DNA of 12,686 nucleotides. It comes from Clostridiales bacterium. GTDB lineage: Bacteria > Bacillota > Clostridia > Christensenellales > JAISNN01. Under the pieces are notes generated by a model that did not search any database, was not told the DNA's origin, and was given only the letters and a program-made list of their open reading frames with translations. Positions 11,627 through 12,686 of the stretch are shown piece after piece. A program made the position numbers and the translations under genes. Location: contig JAITOQ010000045.1 in assembly GCA_031289865.1 (NCBI GenBank), positions 1 to 12,686 on the forward strand. Direction: 5' to 3'. Position 1 is the first letter of the stretch, and the number at the start of each line of letters is the position of its first letter.

Positions 11627-12686
11627 ATGAAAAAATATAATATTGAATTTGATTGTCAAACCGTAGAAAATGTGAGCTACAACCATTGTTTCAGCGACAT
11701 GGCTCTGTTTCGCCGTCTGTACGTCGGGAATGCTGGGGATCAGGATATCGAGGGCGTCGTCCTTGAGATTTCCTCCGAACCCGAATTTTTGCTGACGTAC
11801 GGCAAGGAATTTGACGTATTAAAAAGCGGGAGCGTGGTTTCGGTCGATACGGGCGAAATCAAGCTGTCTCCCGTTTATCTCTCGTCACTTTCCGAAAAGC
11901 GGCAAGGTACGGTTTCGGTCAAGCTTGTCAAGGACAAAGCGACGATTGCCGAATTTAAAAAAGAAGTCAATATTTTGGGCTATTACGATTGGGACGCCGC
12001 CGAAACCGAAATGCTTTCGACCTTTGTCCGTCCGAAAACCTTTGCGGCGGTCAAGCTGTTAAAGGACGCGGAGTCGATACTCACCAAATGGAAATTAAAC
12101 GCGGAATTTACGGGCTACAAGCTGTCCGATAAGACCAAAATCCGCAATATCGCGGCGGCGGTCTTTACAGCAATCCAAAATTTGGGAATCAAAATCGTAC
12201 CGACAAAAGCCGCGGACGGGATATACACCTTTAGCAATCTCTCAAAGATTTTGGAGACAAAGGAGGCGTCCGCGCACGACCTCATGCTCCTTTACGCGTC
12301 CGCGCTTGAGGCGGCGGGTATCAATCCTATACTCGTCTTCGGCGGAAAAACCGTGTATGCGGGGCTTTGGCTCATAGACAATTGCTTTGACGAAATCGTC
12401 GGCGACGACCCGACCGTCATAAAAAAACGGTTGGCGGGCGGCGTCAACGAAATCGCGGTTTTTTTGATAGATAAGCTTTTGACTCAAACCTTAAGCTTCG
12501 CGGGAGCCGAAAAAACGAGCACGGCGGCATTTAACGGCGAAACCGAAGTGACGATCGTGGACGTAAAACGCGCCCGTGCGGGCATCGTCCGTTCGCTCCC
12601 CGAACGCGTCAAGACCGCGAAGGGCTATGATATTTTGGAGGAAGAGGATCTCAGGGGAGCCGCGCCGAAAAGTATCGTCGAGCTTC
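11627..12686 (+). CDS. N-terminus of a large DUF4011/DUF3320-type helicase-like protein (3' partial)
   Basis: Open from ATG 11627 through the window edge (353 residues seen). The front part (about 1-115) is beta-rich with IEFDCQTVENV...DIEGVVLEISSEPEFL...GEIKLSPVYLSSL, matching the N-terminal domain of a family of very large proteins that continue into DUF4011, superfamily I helicase motifs and DUF3320. Next comes LGYYDWDAAETEMLSTFVRP and SDKTKIRNIAAAVFTAIQNLGI, then a transglutaminase-like region, HDLMLLYASALEAAGINPILVF...YAGLWL (217-249), and VDVKRARAGIVRSLP. In that region relatives usually have GTCLDL and GHAF; here these read ASAHDL and KTVY, so the Cys (position 216 is Ala) and His (242 is Thr) are missing. 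Some relatives are listed among anti-phage helicase-Vsr proteins. Recognition is by memory of the family; later domains are out of view. Confidence 0.72.
   Translation, partial: MKKYNIEFDCQTVENVSYNHCFSDMALFRRLYVGNAGDQDIEGVVLEISSEPEFLLTYGKEFDVLKSGSVVSVDTGEIKLSPVYLSSLSEKRQGTVSVKLVKDKATIAEFKKEVNILGYYDWDAAETEMLSTFVRPKTFAAVKLLKDAESILTKWKLNAEFTGYKLSDKTKIRNIAAAVFTAIQNLGIKIVPTKAADGIYTFSNLSKILETKEASAHDLMLLYASALEAAGINPILVFGGKTVYAGLWLIDNCFDEIVGDDPTVIKKRLAGGVNEIAVFLIDKLLTQTLSFAGAEKTSTAAFNGETEVTIVDVKRARAGIVRSLPERVKTAKGYDILEEEDLRGAAPKSIVEL

Overview
The window looks like chromosome from a Gram-positive-type, low-to-middle GC member of the Bacillota, most likely an uncultured Clostridia lineage. The grounds are the gene set (FtsH followed by a small lipoprotein, QueT-type transporter, PaaK with a double-ACT partner, LplA), strong SigA-type promoters with 17-base spacers, and purine-rich ribosome binding sites. 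I cannot place it to genus. It is ordinary core genome broken up by many short repeats.

Layout. 1-1780: the 3' two thirds of ftsH, then a small lipocalin-like lipoprotein. 1858-2068: a tRNA-Ser(GGA) unit with its own promoter, a leader hairpin and a terminator shared with the gene facing it. 2085-3700 (minus): an acyl-CoA ligase behind a perfect consensus promoter. 3728-4481 (minus): queT behind a preQ1-I-like riboswitch, with a duplicated ghost of its own 3' end and a nested hairpin downstream. 4473-6048: a duplicated 41-base direct repeat, then an AAA_14/DUF4143 ATPase. 6101-6228: hairpin and tRNA-Arg(ACG). 6560-7641: lplA with a duplicated leader segment. 7609-7835: repeats and a candidate terminal-inverted-repeat element. 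7861-9006 (minus): two zinc-ribbon membrane proteins with near-identical upstream regions. 9069-11323: paaK and a double-ACT protein, interrupted by repeat cassettes. 11334-11547: a MITE-like composite repeat. 11627-end: the N-terminus of a very large helicase-type protein of the DUF4011 family, running off the window.

Genes that work together. paaK and the ACT protein probably act together in arylacetyl-CoA formation, a pairing known in anaerobes. queT with its riboswitch forms a queuosine-precursor uptake unit. The rest are single-gene units.

Main surprises. (1) Three unrelated tandem repeats, AAGTTGA, TAATAGG and ATTCTGC, all have a 7-base period. They are assembled with a shared non-tandem module into composite cassettes, and they supply the stop codons of lplA and paaK. 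(2) Short-range duplications with periods of about 53, 61, 65 and 574 bases occur at queT, upstream of queT, at the lplA leader and at the zinc-ribbon pair. (3) The transglutaminase-like domain of the last gene appears to have lost its catalytic Cys and His. I did not find a complete new multi-gene system. The best candidates for something undescribed are the heptamer cassettes and the partial large helicase-type gene.
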